DNA of 12,478 nucleotides from the NCBI GenBank assembly GCA_031254635.1, contig JAIRUB010000075.1:1-12478 (forward strand), in the 5' to 3' direction. This document shows positions 6,831 to 12,478 of this stretch, one piece after another. Within the stretch, counting starts at the first letter, position 1. The number at the start of each line of letters is the position of its first letter. The stretch is from Prevotellaceae bacterium. Lineage in GTDB: Bacteria > Bacteroidota > Bacteroidia > Bacteroidales > UBA932. Made by a program: the position numbers and the translations under genes. The notes beneath the pieces are model-generated. The model did no database searches and was not told where the DNA came from. It was given only the letters and a program-made list of their open reading frames with translations.

Positions 6831-7250
6831 CTACAAACGAAGTTGTGCCAAACAATAAATGTCGGACGAGAGTGAATTTTTTAATGGCGGCGGGTCATAA
6901 TTGTGAAATGCAATAAGACAGGGAGTGGCAGTCTTAATAAGTATTACCGAAGAAAACAAAGCCTTGTCAATGCTATAGTTCTTGAAAGTAAAAGTATTAC
7001 TGTTTACCACCTGATCAAGTTGCAACACCTGATATGTTCTGTCACAACAATGCTCCTCGCTTGTTTGCTCCTGAACATATTCCCGGCAACATTTATCTTC
7101 ATGTTGACAATTACATTTATTGTTATTAGCCAATAATACGAACTGGCTGCTATGGCTACAATGGCAATTATATATACCTACTCCAATTATCCCGATACTG
7201 TAAACCGGCATGAGTAAAGTAATCAGTAAATATTTTGCTGCAATTTTCAT
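6831..7250 (-). CDS. HYC_CC_PP-like cysteine-rich envelope protein
   Basis: 139 residues with an N-terminal hydrophobic segment (about 6-27) that should be a signal peptide or anchor. The mature part is Cys/His-rich: Cys29-His-Cys31, Cys46-x-Cys48, Cys54-Cys55, Cys68-Cys69, then DPPPLK (119-124) and a terminal YCLAQLRL. The order of a Cys motif just after the hydrophobic segment, a CC pair followed by a Leu-Asp strand, and a late PP matches the Bacteroidota HYC_CC_PP family. The first motif here is NCHC rather than HYC and the CC pair is doubled. Members occur beside HMA proteins and TonB-dependent receptors, as here. Probably binds a soft metal in the periplasm; no biochemical role is known to me. 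First gene of the module, with a -7 box directly before its ATG. Confidence 0.72.
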   Translation of the reverse strand: MKIAAKYLLITLLMPVYSIGIIGVGIYNCHCSHSSQFVLLANNNKCNCQHEDKCCREYVQEQTSEEHCCDRTYQVLQLDQVVNSNTFTFKNYSIDKALFSSVILIKTATPCLIAFHNYDPPPLKNSLSSDIYCLAQLRL

Positions 7251-7255
7251 AGCAG

Positions 7256-7263
7256 CAAAGGTA
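7256..7263 (-). promoter_or_regulatory. Putative -7 box of the metal module
   Basis: On the minus strand TACCTTTG matches TAnnTTTG exactly and ends just 5 bp before the ATG at 7250. The predicted transcription start therefore falls at or next to the start codon, giving a leaderless or nearly leaderless mRNA. No upstream TTG at -33 is evident; the expected position falls in the rubrerythrin terminator hairpin. Confidence 0.5.
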
Positions 7264-7282
7264 CGATTTTTTTCTTACATAA

Positions 7283-7319
7283 AAAGGCGCCAAGGATAAA
7301 AATAATCCTTAGCGCCTTT
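7283..7319 (-). terminator. Rho-independent terminator after rubrerythrin
   Basis: Minus-strand reading gives AAAGGCGC-T-AAGGAT, a 7-nt AT loop, ATCCTT-G-GCGCCTTT, then TTATG. This is a 15-pair stem whose single non-Watson-Crick position is a U-G wobble, followed by a U-run. On the plus strand the same position is a C/A mismatch, so the structure is built for minus-strand transcripts. It lies 25 bp after the rubrerythrin stop and insulates the metal module downstream. Confidence 0.88.
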
Positions 7320-7343
7320 GGGTGAAATAGAGAATAGCTGTCC

Positions 7344-7898
7344 TTATTTCTTGAAATAACGGTTATACAAGCCCTCAAAACCTTGTCCATGACGGGCCTC
7401 GTCTTTACACATTTCGTGTACGGTGTCGTGAATAGCGTCTAAGTTCAATTCTTTGGCGCGTGTAGCAATGCGCTTCTTGTCGGCACAGGCGCCAGCTTCG
7501 GCTTCCATACGTTTTTTCAAATTGGTTTTGGTATCCCAAACCACTTCGCCTAAAAGTTCGGCAAAACGTGCTGCATGGTCGGCTTCTTCAAAAGCATAAC
7601 GCCTGAATGCCTCAGCAATTTCAGGATAACCTTCGCGGTCGGCCTGGCGGCTCATAGCCAAATACATACCTACCTCTGTACTCTCTCCCATAAAATGCGC
7701 TCTCAAACCTTCCAATACTTCGGAATCAACACCTTGAGCTACGCCCAAACGATGTTCGTCGGCAAACTGCAAGGCGCCTTGGGTTTCTTCCATTTCTTTA
7801 AATTTCGATTTAGGTTGTTTACATTGCGGACAAAAGTCCGGAGCTTCGGCACCTTCGTGTACATAACCACATACGGTACAAATAAATTTCTTTTTCAT
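7344..7898 (-). CDS. rbr: Reverse-type rubrerythrin (rubredoxin domain first)
   Basis: 184 residues, cytoplasmic. The N-terminal rubredoxin-type iron site is Cys7-x2-Cys10 and Cys23-x2-Cys26 (FICTVCGY, FCPQCKQ). The ferritin-like di-iron four-helix domain follows from about 55: Glu72/Glu75 in GESTEVGMYL, Glu105-x2-His108 in FEEADH, and Glu167-x2-His170 in KDEARH. Classical rubrerythrin has the two domains in the opposite order; this order defines reverse rubrerythrins, which reduce hydrogen peroxide (and oxygen) using electrons passed through the rubredoxin site. Complete in length. It starts 10 bp after the perR-like gene and is the second gene of that operon, ending at a strong terminator. 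This fits a PerR-controlled peroxide defence role. Confidence 0.93.
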   Translation of the reverse strand: MKKKFICTVCGYVHEGAEAPDFCPQCKQPKSKFKEMEETQGALQFADEHRLGVAQGVDSEVLEGLRAHFMGESTEVGMYLAMSRQADREGYPEIAEAFRRYAFEEADHAARFAELLGEVVWDTKTNLKKRMEAEAGACADKKRIATRAKELNLDAIHDTVHEMCKDEARHGQGFEGLYNRYFKK

Positions 7899-7908
7899 AA
7901 AATAAGAT

Positions 7909-8352
7909 TTAAAAATTGTTTATAATTTCATTATTAATGGATGTTTTTTTACATTCCTTACAATAACCTTTGTAATATACCTGACATTCTGTAATATAAA
8001 AATCTAAAAATTGCTGTTTGTTCTCCAAGGTAAAATTCTTTGGCAAATCGTAAATCCGGCTGCATTTTTTGCAACGGAAGTGCGTATGAGCAACTATATC
8101 ACCATCATATCGTACATTTTTTTCATCAATATTCAATGCAATAATAGCTCCTTGCTCCGATAATAGCTTGAGTGTATTATAAATGGTGGTTCTGGAAAGC
8201 GTAGGTATAGCAGGACTCAGTGCAGCATAAATTATATCTGCAGTGGGATGGGTTTTGTTTTCCATCAAATACTGCATAACAGCAATTCGCTGCAGCGAAG
8301 GCTTTATATTATACTGCAAGAGCCGTTTTTGTATATCTAAAATTGTATTCAT
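7909..8352 (-). CDS. perR: PerR-type peroxide-sensing Fur-family repressor
   Basis: 147 residues. The winged helix (about 1-75) includes PTLSRTTIYNTLKLL as the recognition region. The structural zinc site is Cys94-x2-Cys97 plus Cys131-x2-Cys134. The regulatory metal ligands of Bacillus PerR (His37, Asp85, His91, His93, Asp104) line up at a constant offset of two with His35, Asp83, His89, His91 and Asp102 here. Asp rather than Glu at the last position is the feature that separates PerR from Fur and Zur. Iron-catalysed oxidation of the His residues by peroxide would release the DNA. It is co-transcribed with rubrerythrin 10 bp downstream, and a palindrome overlaps its own predicted transcription start, so autorepression is likely. 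Operator specificity is inferred, not shown. Confidence 0.87.
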   Translation of the reverse strand: MNTILDIQKRLLQYNIKPSLQRIAVMQYLMENKTHPTADIIYAALSPAIPTLSRTTIYNTLKLLSEQGAIIALNIDEKNVRYDGDIVAHTHFRCKKCSRIYDLPKNFTLENKQQFLDFYITECQVYYKGYCKECKKTSINNEIINNF

Positions 8353-8366
8353 TTCAAAATTAAAAT

Positions 8367-8384
8367 AATTATAAAATTATAATT
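8367..8384. promoter_or_regulatory. Putative PerR/Fur-type operator
   Basis: AATTATAA-AA-TTATAATT is an 8-2-8 perfect inverted repeat. Its halves resemble those of the Bacillus PerR box (TTATAATnATTATAA), although the spacing differs. It begins 5 bp downstream of the -7 box of the perR promoter, so it covers the expected transcription start, an effective place for repression. It is AT-only in an AT-rich region, so chance is not excluded. Confidence 0.6.
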
Positions 8385-8388
8385 CGTA

Positions 8389-8419
8389 CAAAGTTAAGAT
8401 ATTTTTTTTAATTGACAAA
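8389..8419 (-). promoter_or_regulatory. Promoter of the perR-rubrerythrin operon
   Basis: On the minus strand a TTTG -33 element (8419-8416), a 19-bp spacer and TAACTTTG (8396-8389) fit the Bacteroidota sigma-ABfr consensus TTTG-N19-21-TAnnTTTG. This is the only promoter in the window with both elements at proper spacing. The expected start near 8383 gives a leader of about 30 nt to the perR ATG at 8352. Confidence 0.75.
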
Positions 8420-8451
8420 ATATTTTTTGATTTATAATTGAATCTTTAAAT

Positions 8452-9660
8452 TTACCCTTTGGCGGGAATGGGGATGCGACGGATTTTTCGATGAATCCAT
8501 AAGATATCCAAGGCGGAGGTTAGTAGTACAAAAAGCAGGGCGAACAATAGTGTCCAGCCAAAGCTCGTTACAGCTTCCGGTAAATCAAAAACCGCTAACC
8601 GCACCATATACCAGCCTTGTGCCATGTAAGCAACCACCAAACTGATTGAGCCTACCAACACATTCAGTAATAGTACCAACAGGCAATAAGGCCCTGCTAA
8701 ATGATTACGGGTGTACCCTAATAATATAAGGTTGCCTAATGTTTTTTGGTTTTTATATACTAACAAATTAATACTTAACAACATCAGTCCAATAGCAGGT
8801 AGCATAATTAATACGCCAACTGTCAATACTGCTAGAATCAATAAGGTTAGGAAATACGAGAGTTTCCCTTGTTCCCCCTTATTGCTGTTGATTTCATAAT
8901 TTTCTTTCGATGCAAAAAAAGTGGCAATTTGTGGGTCGGAGGGGTTGTTCACCTCTATAATCAGGCGCGACACACTGTGTTGCTGGCGGCTGTCGCCAAA
9001 ACGGCTGTTAGCCCACTGCATAAAGGTTTCAGGAACTAAAATAGTATTCAACTCGTCGGAAAAGCCTGCAATGCAGCCCGAAAATTCTTCTAACCTGCCA
9101 TTCCCGCCCAATAACACATTAAACTTCACCTGCTGCACAACAGCTTCTGAAACAAGCGGCAGGCCTTGACTTTCGGCGAAGCCGAAATTATATAAGGTTA
9201 AATAATCGCGGGGAATAATGATTGGAATCAGGCGCGAATTAAGCTCCCAGCCCCAAGGGGTATAAGTACCGCCAAGCAAGCGGTCGGGCACTGACTCAAA
9301 AAACGCTTCGGTACCATAACCATAAGGGATAAGGCTATTCCTGTCGGCATATAGCTGTACGGAATAGCGCGCAGGCGTAAAGGCCGAGAGTGAATGTACA
9401 AAATTTTGCTCCTTCAGTTCGGCTATTTCCGCATCACTAAAAACAAGATTAGCCACGTTCTTGGCAAAAACAGGCACACGTTTGTTCAGCACTATAAATT
9501 CCGATTTAAACAGCCCTGTTCTATCCGACGACAGCAAGGGGCGGATATCCATCAAAAAACAAAAGGCCGAAAAGATAATGGCCATGCCTGCACAGGCTGC
9601 AAACAGGTAGCCCAGCAATTGTGGAATACTGATATTCTTGTTAAGCAATTTCCTTAGCAT
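8452..9660 (-). CDS. MacB/FtsX-type ABC permease subunit
   Basis: 402 residues with the four-helix layout of type VII ABC permeases: TM1 about 12-36, a large periplasmic domain (about 40-265), then TM2 268-302, TM3 323-347 and TM4 367-388. The cytoplasmic loop KTLGNLILLGYTRNHLAGPY (307-326) corresponds to the FtsX-domain motif (RxxGxLxALGxxxxxI) that couples to the ATPase. Proteins of this class usually do not carry substrate through the membrane; they use ATP to move their periplasmic part (MacB, LolCDE, FtsEX, BceAB are the known types). No periplasmic adaptor or TolC-like gene is adjacent, so it is not an obvious MacAB-TolC pump. Third gene of the operon, 11 bp after the ATPase. Confidence 0.86.
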   Translation of the reverse strand: MLRKLLNKNISIPQLLGYLFAACAGMAIIFSAFCFLMDIRPLLSSDRTGLFKSEFIVLNKRVPVFAKNVANLVFSDAEIAELKEQNFVHSLSAFTPARYSVQLYADRNSLIPYGYGTEAFFESVPDRLLGGTYTPWGWELNSRLIPIIIPRDYLTLYNFGFAESQGLPLVSEAVVQQVKFNVLLGGNGRLEEFSGCIAGFSDELNTILVPETFMQWANSRFGDSRQQHSVSRLIIEVNNPSDPQIATFFASKENYEINSNKGEQGKLSYFLTLLILAVLTVGVLIMLPAIGLMLLSINLLVYKNQKTLGNLILLGYTRNHLAGPYCLLVLLLNVLVGSISLVVAYMAQGWYMVRLAVFDLPEAVTSFGWTLLFALLFVLLTSALDILWIHRKIRRIPIPAKG

Positions 9661-9671
9661 AGCCGAGCTGT

Positions 9672-10313
9672 TTAAAGTTTAAAATGATGATGATAATTAA
9701 ATGAGTATTCCTGCCCAAGGGAGCAGAGGAGCAGTCCGGCGCCACGGCTGCGCAGTTCCTGTTCAATCAGCGATGACACGATGCTAATATTAGCATCGTC
9801 TAAATGGCTGAAAGGTTCGTCTAACAACAAGAAATCGAAGGGTTGGCACAAGGCGCGGATGACAGCTATTCGTTGCTGTTGCCCGAAAGAAAGCCTGCCT
9901 GCCTTTTCTTGCTTTTTATCGGCAAGGCCTGCAGCATCGAGCATAGCATAGATTTCTGCTGCGGTTTTTTGTCCAATAAGCCGGTTTTTTATCAAAATAT
10001 TTTCTAATGCTGTTAAGTCTGAAAACAACCTCAATCCTTGAAAAACATAAGAAATATGTCGGCTGCGAAGTTGGCTCCAGTATTTTGCTTTTATAACCTC
10101 CAAGGGTTGCTGGCCGTAAGTAATAGTGCCGCTAAAATCGCAGCGCTCGCCGAATATATAGCTCAGAAGTGACGACTTTCCTGCACCCGAAACAGCGGTT
10201 ACCAACACATACTCACCCTTAGCAAAAGCAATGTCCCTACCCCAAATTTCCGACGCTACGGGGGCGTCGGAAAGAAATGAGGGTAGAACATTATTCAACG
10301 AGATGCTATTCAT
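9672..10313 (-). CDS. ABC transporter ATPase with apparently missing H-switch histidine
   Basis: 213 residues, the usual length for a MacB/LolD/FtsE-class ATPase. Walker A is AVSGAGKS (40-47; the first Gly of GxxGxGKS is Ala), the Q-loop is FQGLRLF with Gln92, the signature is LSFGQ (141-145), Walker B is FLLLDE with Glu166, and the D-loop is SHLD (169-172). Where the family has an H-switch in a strand such as VTHD, this protein has LLLCSLGQ (about 194-201): Leu stands where His should be. The C-terminus is short and ends in HHHHFKL-like residues (YHHHFKL). Loss of the H-switch normally cripples hydrolysis, so this subunit may be slow, rely on a partner or act as a switch. Starts 3 bp after the lipoprotein stop, implying coupled translation. 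Confidence 0.88.
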   Translation of the reverse strand: MNSISLNNVLPSFLSDAPVASEIWGRDIAFAKGEYVLVTAVSGAGKSSLLSYIFGERCDFSGTITYGQQPLEVIKAKYWSQLRSRHISYVFQGLRLFSDLTALENILIKNRLIGQKTAAEIYAMLDAAGLADKKQEKAGRLSFGQQQRIAVIRALCQPFDFLLLDEPFSHLDDANISIVSSLIEQELRSRGAGLLLCSLGQEYSFNYHHHFKL

Positions 10314-10316
10314 CGT

Positions 10317-11861
10317 TTAATTGACACTTTCTATTAATTTTACCAATTGTTTCAATGAATTTTCCTTGCCGCTCTTGAATTTCAACGAGGCTTGTGAATT
10401 ATACTTGGAATTCATGCCCATCGAGAAATCCTTTAAGATGCTTATGCCCGATAGTATTCTTTGGTCAGCGCTCATATTAAGGAGGTCTCTAATCGCTTTC
10501 GGATACTCATCAAGATTAAGGTTTATATAGAACAGTGAGGGGGAGGTTTTCATAGCGTTTCCAATAGTAGCATTTGATGCAATGTTTTTAGCATTGCCGC
10601 CGGCTAAGAAATTTGCAATACTTTTTTCATCAGCGGTTATAAATAAACGGTTATCCTTATAAGCGAAATAAGCTGCTGCCACGCCGAAATTAATTTCATA
10701 ATAACTGCCAACATTATCCACTATATCTCCAGGAATCATAGTTAATAATTTTTGAAAGTCGGCTTCACTGTTTATCGTTAACGACAGCCCGAGCAAAGGC
10801 ATAGACATAGGCCCTTCGGCAAAACCATAGAGGCTGAACATAATATCGCCGCCCAAAACATTAAGAACAGCATTCACTTCAGAATTTTCCAAGACCTCTA
10901 CTACTTGTTCCATTTCATAATTTGAGACACCAACTGCCGAAAAGGCTTGTTTCATCATTTTAATATACTGTGGAAAATTCAACGCCATTTTAAACGCCAA
11001 ATAGGAGGTTTGAGGAAAATCTTTCAACATATTCTGGTCAGACTCCCATTTCATGATAGGATATTTTTCGTAGAAAGCGTCCACACTTTCTTCCGGTGTC
11101 ATGATGAGTTCCGCCTTAATTTCATCATTATTAAAATCTAAATAAGCATGTATATTTATATCGGCCATATCGTCCATTATTGGAATATCCATGCTATAAT
11201 AAGATTTAATCAATTCACTCAAATTAGCATACATTTGTATAGGAAACCAAAGGCTTATGTCGCTTGAACGTTGGCTGAAATTATTAAAGTCGGGCACATT
11301 CATCAAACGATCTTCTTCCGGCAGCCTAAAGTAATAATCAAAGTTCACCCCTTCCGTATCACCTATAAAAGCAAAGAATAATTTATCGTTCCAGACAATG
11401 CACCCATTACTATCATCATCTTTATCTATCATTTTATAAGACAGTTTATCTTGAATTTCAGGCATATCCGAACCTATTAGCTTGTGTAAGTTTTGCTCAA
11501 AGAGGGTTTGGTCCTTCATGCAGGCAACATAAACACCCCTTATATTTTCATCCTGCATTTCTATAAAGAAATAAGCCTGGTCTATGTTTAACCCTCTCTT
11601 GTTGGGGTTGTTCAGAATATTCAGTATAAAGTCTTTATTTTCATTTCTATCTAAAGATTCAACAATGTCCTGATAAAATTTAAACTGGCTCAGCTTATCG
11701 AAGCCGCCTTTTTCTATCAACTGCTTATTGTCAATAGCCAACACCATTTTGGCATCTTTGGGAATAACATTCAGCAGGGGCGAAACGCCTTTCTTCTGAC
11801 AGGAGGCAAACATCAGCGGCACAAACATTAGGAGTAGCATCCATTTTTTCATAATTTTCAT
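10317..11861 (-). CDS. DUF4836-family lipoprotein
   Basis: 514 residues from ATG 11861-11859. An in-frame ATG three codons later (11852) gives the more usual MKKW start and is equally possible. The signal peptide ends in lipobox MFASC; Cys21 would be lipidated. The opening of the mature protein (GVSPLLNVIPKDAKMVLAID) and the repeated Ser/Asp-rich beta segments fit DUF4836, a Bacteroidota family of unknown function. The body alternates strands and helices, including LSLTINSEADFQKLLTMIPG and RLFITADEKSIANFLAGG, suggesting two related halves. First gene of the operon with the ABC ATPase (3 bp gap) and FtsX-type permease; it is a plausible dedicated partner of that ABC machine on the periplasmic or outer-membrane face (inference). 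No enzyme motif is visible. Confidence 0.84.
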   Translation of the reverse strand: MKIMKKWMLLLMFVPLMFASCQKKGVSPLLNVIPKDAKMVLAIDNKQLIEKGGFDKLSQFKFYQDIVESLDRNENKDFILNILNNPNKRGLNIDQAYFFIEMQDENIRGVYVACMKDQTLFEQNLHKLIGSDMPEIQDKLSYKMIDKDDDSNGCIVWNDKLFFAFIGDTEGVNFDYYFRLPEEDRLMNVPDFNNFSQRSSDISLWFPIQMYANLSELIKSYYSMDIPIMDDMADINIHAYLDFNNDEIKAELIMTPEESVDAFYEKYPIMKWESDQNMLKDFPQTSYLAFKMALNFPQYIKMMKQAFSAVGVSNYEMEQVVEVLENSEVNAVLNVLGGDIMFSLYGFAEGPMSMPLLGLSLTINSEADFQKLLTMIPGDIVDNVGSYYEINFGVAAAYFAYKDNRLFITADEKSIANFLAGGNAKNIASNATIGNAMKTSPSLFYINLNLDEYPKAIRDLLNMSADQRILSGISILKDFSMGMNSKYNSQASLKFKSGKENSLKQLVKLIESVN

Positions 11862-11902
11862 AGTTTTATGGGTTTTAATTAGTAAATTATAAGATTTTGG
11901 TG

Positions 11903-11910
11903 CAAATATA
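11903..11910 (-). promoter_or_regulatory. Putative -7 box of the DUF4836-ABC operon
   Basis: Minus-strand TATATTTG matches TAnnTTTG and lies 41 bp from the first ATG at 11861, giving a predicted leader near 35 nt. No TTG is seen at the -33 position. As the three genes are nearly contiguous (gaps of 3 and 11 bp), this would be the sole promoter of the operon. Confidence 0.5.
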
Positions 11911-12291
11911 GTTATTTTTAGTTAAAAGTTAATTTTTAGAGTTACACGTTTTTATCTTTAAACCCCTAAATATCTCATTTTACTTTTTTTGCCAATAATT
12001 TTCAATCAAGAAAACAAGCTTAGTAGCAGGAATTATGCGGTGATATGTCGCACGAAGCACTATGTAGTCGAAGCTTGTGTCGGGCACTCGTGCGAAAAGG
12101 TATCTAATTTTTAATAAGCTAATAAGGTTTAAATGCTCTTTGTTAATCAAATGCTACTAAGGTTGTTCTGTTTAGAAAATAAGGTAAAAATGAGGTTTCT
12201 TAAACTTTCATAGATATTTAAATCGGAATAGATATATTTTGGGTCCAGTTTTTGTAATGTTGCGGTAATGTAAAATATTTTGTGTAAATGC
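11911..12291. other. Gene-free AT-rich region with an interrupted palindrome
   Basis: No coding frame with credible protein features is seen on either strand. The region is AT-rich except for a GC-richer island at about 12036-12100, which holds TCGCACGA (12048-12055) and its reverse complement TCGTGCGA (12088-12095), separated by 32 nt. The island includes TGTCGGGCAC (12077-12086), which shares the word GTCGGGCA with the 34-bp palindrome at 12314-12347. The left end of the right-hand IS element probably lies somewhere in this region, but its terminal repeat cannot be recognised without the other end. Confidence 0.5.
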
Positions 12292-12299
12292 TAACTTTG
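12292..12299 (+). promoter_or_regulatory. Putative -7 box of the right-hand transposase gene
   Basis: TAACTTTG matches TAnnTTTG and is identical to the perR -7 box. The predicted start near 12305 is just upstream of the 34-bp palindrome, so that palindrome would be transcribed in the leader. There is no TTG at the right -33 spacing (the nearest are 9 and 29 bp away), which suggests a weak promoter. Confidence 0.42.
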
Positions 12300-12313
12300 T
12301 GATGTATTAAGGA

Positions 12314-12347
12314 TTTTCCCAAGTCGGGCATGCCCGACTTGGGAAAA
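12314..12347. repeat. Perfect 34-bp palindrome upstream of transposase
   Basis: TTTTCCCAAGTCGGGCA is followed immediately by its exact reverse complement. In RNA it folds as a 15-pair stem with a CAUG tetraloop. The arms begin with T and end with A, the reverse of the usual terminator order (A-tract, stem, U-tract), so it is not an orthodox rho-independent terminator in either direction. It lies 37 bp before the transposase ATG. Confidence 0.85.
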
Positions 12348-12383
12348 AGCGCAACAGAAAATAAACCTTAACACATTAACATT

Positions 12384-12478
12384 ATGAACGACAAAAAGTT
12401 AGAGATTCAGAAAGACTTCTTCAAGCAATTCAAGAAAAAAGAAGATTTTCAAGATTTTTTTCAAAACCTTTTTAAAGA
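12384..12478 (+). CDS. Probable IS256-family (mutator-type) transposase, 5' end only
   Basis: The ATG at 12384 opens a frame that runs off the window after 31 codons: MNDKKLEIQKDFFKQF, then KKKEDFQDFFQNLFK. The acidic/aromatic pattern DFFKQFKxKEDFxxFFxxLFK is how Bacteroidota IS256-family transposases begin, ahead of the segment that leads to the conserved HLGYxK region; the DDE domain is outside the window. The leader (ACCTTAACACATTAACATT) is A/T-rich without a Shine-Dalgarno sequence, as elsewhere here. Family assignment from 31 residues is tentative. Confidence 0.68.
   Translation, partial: MNDKKLEIQKDFFKQFKKKEDFQDFFQNLFK

Noticed and set aside
6903..7136. Plus-strand 77-codon frame opposite the HYC_CC_PP-like gene
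   Set aside because: The hydrophobic stretch is the antisense of a Cys-rich coding region; the minus-strand frame has the signal peptide, Cys motifs and promoter.
12014..12078. ACAAGCTT / AAGCTTGT inverted repeat
   Set aside because: It is 8 bp with a 49-nt spacer and straddles the better TCGCACGA repeat; expected by chance in a region of this size.
1..12478. Composite transposon bounded by the two transposase fragments
   Set aside because: The two fragments belong to different families (IS1595 and probable IS256), and the genes between look like ordinary chromosomal housekeeping and envelope genes.

Overview
The window reads as chromosome from a member of the Bacteroidota, probably the Chitinophagia/Sphingobacteriia side (inference). 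The pointers are: no Shine-Dalgarno sequences, only A-rich leaders; several exact matches to the Bacteroidota -7 element TAnnTTTG upstream of genes; and families concentrated in that phylum (DUF4836 lipoprotein, HYC_CC_PP-like protein, a TonB-dependent receptor with a Cys-Cys plug motif, an M28-PDZ peptidase). A transposase fragment lies at each end: the last 56 codons of an IS1595/ISXO2-like transposase on the left, and the first 31 codons of a probable IS256-family transposase on the right.

Layout. 1-173: IS1595-type transposase end, stopping 4 bp from the convergent stop of an APC-family amino-acid permease (178-1635, minus). A 56-bp divergent region with two overlapping-scale promoters separates the permease from a secreted M28 zinc aminopeptidase with a PDZ domain (1692-2930, plus). 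Next come an intergenic tract of degenerate short repeats and an uncharacterised five-helix membrane protein (3096-3923, plus). The 3924-4274 gap holds a 10-bp inverted repeat and a broken remnant of the 3' end of a dihydrolipoamide dehydrogenase gene (lpdA).

4275-7250 (minus) is a three-gene metal module. In transcription order it encodes a Cys-rich HYC_CC_PP-like protein, a TonB-dependent outer-membrane receptor with a CxxxCC motif in its plug, and a periplasmic heavy-metal-associated (HMA) domain protein. The likely job is uptake or handling of a soft metal such as copper (inference). A clear terminator separates it from 7344-8352 (minus), a peroxide-stress operon of perR followed by a reverse-type rubrerythrin. 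This operon has an exact -33/-7 promoter and an 18-bp operator-like palindrome at the predicted transcription start, suggesting autoregulation.

8452-11861 (minus) is a tight three-gene operon: DUF4836 lipoprotein, an ABC ATPase whose H-switch histidine appears to be missing, and a MacB/FtsX-type four-helix permease. This is the best candidate here for an undescribed system: an envelope ABC machine of the non-transporting (mechanotransmission) class with a dedicated lipoprotein and possibly altered ATP hydrolysis. 11862-12383 has no gene. It carries promoters, an interrupted palindrome and a perfect 34-bp palindrome that would fold in the 5' leader of the right-hand transposase. No tRNA, rRNA or CRISPR array was seen.
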